NCBI RefSeq assembly: GCF_002208095.1
Contig: NZ_CP017990.1
Location: forward strand, 2,170,001-2,234,000
Length of the DNA stretch: 64,000 nucleotides
DNA from: Enterobacter cloacae complex sp. ECNIH7
GTDB lineage: Bacteria > Pseudomonadota > Gammaproteobacteria > Enterobacterales > Enterobacteriaceae
Reading direction: 5' to 3'
The notes below the pieces were generated by a model that made no database searches, was not told the DNA's origin, and worked only from the letters and a program-made list of their open reading frames with translations. Positions 62,193 through 64,000 of this stretch are shown piece by piece. The translations under genes were made by a program, and so were the position numbers. Numbering within the stretch: the stretch's first letter is position 1; the number at the start of each line of letters is the position of its first letter.

Positions 62193-63881
62193 ATGAGCAC
62201 AAACGAAAAGACCACACCGGAAGATACCGGTTATTATCGGTATGAAGTTATCGGGGACTGCACTCTGCGAACCAGCGCTGTCGGGACTGTAAAAACCGTT
62301 CAGTGCCGGCGGGTGCCAGTCAGGGGGATCGCGCTGACCGTAGGTGTGTTCTTTGACGGCACTGGGAATAACCGGGCGAATTCAGACGATCTGCGGCTGG
62401 CATATGCGCACTGCGCTAATCTGGTTGGCGAGGATCGTGCCAGGGCGTGCGAGAAGTATGAAAAGCATGCCAGAGCAGAGTTAGGGAACGCCAGCTGGCA
62501 GGGCGGCATCACTAATATTTCGCGACTGTTTGACCTTTATCAGTCTAGTGATGAACTCAACGACAGTGAGACAGAGGCGCAGGTAAAAATCTACGTCAGC
62601 GGCATCGGGACGGCGGACGGTGAAAGCGATTCTATGCTGGGAGCGGCGCTGGGCAGCAGCCTTATCCGGCAGTTTGAAGGGGTGGTGACGAAGACAGACG
62701 AGGCGCTTGACAAAATCAGCGCAGAGCTGAGCCGCTTTATCAAACTTAACCGTGACAAAGTGGCGATAGCGAAGGTGCAGTTTGATGTGTTCGGTTTTAG
62801 CCGCGGGGCAGCGGCAGCGCGGCACTTCGCCAACCGGGTGATGAACCAGGACGCGGAGATAGCGGTGGCGATAGACAAAGGATTAGACCTGACAGGGCAC
62901 CATGGAAAAGCGGCGGGAGAGGTACGCTTTCTGGGGCTGTTTGACACGGTGGCGGCCATCGGGAGTCTGCTGAACTTCTACGGCATCAACGGGCGCAGCA
63001 ACCCCGGCGTCAACCTCGAACTGCGTCCCTCGGTGGCGCAGAAGGTGTTTCAGATAAGCGCAATGCACGAGTGCAGATATAACTTCAGCCTGAACAGCAT
63101 AGCGGGGATGTGGCCGGAGCTGGCGCTGCCGGGTGCGCACTCGGATATCGGCGGAGGCTACAACGCGGGAGAGGATGAAATATCCCTGCTGACGATGCCG
63201 GACTTTGAAGTGATACCGGAAAGCTCGGATGAAATGCAGACGGCAGTATATCGTAAGGCGGAGAAGATGCGTCAGACGCTATATTCGCTGCCGGCGCTGA
63301 AATACCTGATGCCGCACGGTAAGGTAGAGACGAAAATGATTTCGTGGCCACTGGTTAACCGGGATAAGGCACGGGCGTTTATTTTGGAGAAGAAAGCCGG
63401 CGCGGCGGTATTTATGACTCGCCGGGCGGTGCCGAACGACTGGGAAAAGGTGAGTATGCGGGTGATGCTCGATGCGGCACAGGATGCCGGGGTGATATTC
63501 GGTGATATTGATCCGCAAAATACTGACATGGCTCTTCCCGCTGAGCTTGTTTCCCTGTGTGACAAAGCGATAGCGCAGGGGCGCGCAGTCCGACGCGGTA
63601 CGGAGCAGGAGAGCTTCACGGCAGATGAGATGCGGACCATCGGGCGTTACCTGCACTGTTCGGCGAACTGGAACATCGATTCGGATCTGAGCCTGTGGGT
63701 GAGTCCGTCCTCAGGAGAAGTTTTTCTGAGAAACCACTATGCGCCAACGGACGAGCGCTCGTTCGTGTGGCCGATGGCTCCTGGCAAAGGGTGGGTGCGG
63801 ACGGTATGGCGGATGGACGACCAGCAGCAGTGGGAAGACAGGGCGCGGGCGAATGCGGACGCGCTGGACGGACTTTTCTGA
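62193..63881 (+). CDS. tle1: Tle1-type phospholipase effector (DUF2235, alpha/beta hydrolase), probable T6SS cargo
   Basis: A 562-residue protein of the DUF2235/Tle1 family, whose studied members are type VI secretion lipases that hydrolyse membrane phospholipids of rival cells. Family marks: FFDGTGNN (53-60), the nucleophile elbow GFSRGAAAAR with Ser203, FDTV with Asp251, and AHSDIGGGY with His316; these give a plausible Ser-Asp-His triad. No signal peptide or membrane segment, as expected for an effector carried by VgrG. No vgrG, PAAR or adaptor gene is within the window upstream, so delivery partners must lie beyond the right edge or elsewhere. AGGAT-like ribosome binding site at about 62182. 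T6SS use is inferred from family. Confidence 0.87.
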   Translation: MSTNEKTTPEDTGYYRYEVIGDCTLRTSAVGTVKTVQCRRVPVRGIALTVGVFFDGTGNNRANSDDLRLAYAHCANLVGEDRARACEKYEKHARAELGNASWQGGITNISRLFDLYQSSDELNDSETEAQVKIYVSGIGTADGESDSMLGAALGSSLIRQFEGVVTKTDEALDKISAELSRFIKLNRDKVAIAKVQFDVFGFSRGAAAARHFANRVMNQDAEIAVAIDKGLDLTGHHGKAAGEVRFLGLFDTVAAIGSLLNFYGINGRSNPGVNLELRPSVAQKVFQISAMHECRYNFSLNSIAGMWPELALPGAHSDIGGGYNAGEDEISLLTMPDFEVIPESSDEMQTAVYRKAEKMRQTLYSLPALKYLMPHGKVETKMISWPLVNRDKARAFILEKKAGAAVFMTRRAVPNDWEKVSMRVMLDAAQDAGVIFGDIDPQNTDMALPAELVSLCDKAIAQGRAVRRGTEQESFTADEMRTIGRYLHCSANWNIDSDLSLWVSPSSGEVFLRNHYAPTDERSFVWPMAPGKGWVRTVWRMDDQQQWEDRARANADALDGLF

Positions 63882-63891
63882 GGAGGCAGGG

Positions 63892-64000
63892 ATGAAACGA
63901 TTACCGCTGGTAGCGGTCATGTTGGGTGTCGTATTGCTCGCCGGTTGCCACGATCGCCGGGAGGGTGTGAAGTCATTGTCAGGGGATGGTGTAGAACAGT
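63892..64000 (+). CDS. lipoprotein, probable Tle1 immunity protein (partial, 3' end beyond window)
   Basis: Only the first 36 codons are visible: MKRLPLVAVMLGVVLLAGC with a lipobox L-L-A-G-C (C19), then a charged stretch. AGGAGG overlaps the tle1 stop and is well spaced to ATG 63892, so the genes are translated together. In characterised Tle1 pairs the downstream gene encodes a periplasmic lipoprotein (Tli1) that neutralises the lipase, and this placement fits. His at +2 after the lipid cysteine suggests the outer membrane. The mature domain cannot be judged. Confidence 0.75.
   Translation, partial: MKRLPLVAVMLGVVLLAGCHDRREGVKSLSGDGVEQ

Overview
The window looks like a chromosomal segment from the replication-terminus half of an Enterobacteriaceae genome, most likely Enterobacter (cloacae complex) or a close relative such as Lelliottia. 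Almost every gene is recognisable as an ortholog of an E. coli K-12 gene by its amino-acid sequence, and the order is largely the K-12 order in mirror image. A few loci differ from K-12, and REP/BIME elements sit between genes. I see no rRNA, tRNA, CRISPR array, intact insertion sequence or prophage. Comparisons with E. coli are from memory, without database searches.

Left part (1-9.1 kb): the end of the ydhI/ydhJ efflux operon, divergent slyA with its own operator, a membrane diguanylate cyclase, slyB, anmK, mliC, then pdxH-tyrS-pdxY and gstA. From 9.1 to 17.5 kb: peptide transporter dtpA, then the rsxABCDGE-nth operon (electron-transport complex that resets SoxR, plus endonuclease III). RsxC carries a five-unit C-terminal repeat. 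From 17.6 to 25.1 kb: ydgK, cnu, the tiny membrane gene blr, ydgJ, add, and the malX-malY operon with its repressor malI and two MalI operators. From 25.1 to 28 kb, where K-12 has hdhA-uidRABC, there is instead a LysR regulator divergent from a secreted metallo-beta-lactamase-fold enzyme and an alpha/beta hydrolase.

Middle (28-45 kb): ydgA, manA, the two fumarases fumA and fumC, the terminator protein gene tus with a Ter site directly upstream, the RstB/RstA two-component pair (here split by an extra small gene), ydgC, folM, ydgI, ydgH and the transhydrogenase pntAB. The Ter orientation and the strand bias of GGGNAGGG (KOPS-like) octamers agree: this segment is normally replicated left to right, and dif should lie beyond the right edge.

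Right part (45-64 kb): uspE, fnr with an FNR box, ogt and the abgR/abgABT p-aminobenzoyl-glutamate locus, which in K-12 lie far from pntB, then smrA. A more variable stretch follows: a chemotaxis receptor, pyridoxal reductase pdxI, an orphan ribbon-helix-helix protein with TGACTT repeats upstream, a LexA-controlled umuDC, a small unknown gene, a LysR/SDR divergent pair, a decayed LysR fragment, and a Tle1-type (DUF2235) phospholipase gene followed by the start of a lipoprotein gene. That last pair is the best candidate for an accessory toxin/immunity system and is cut by the window edge.
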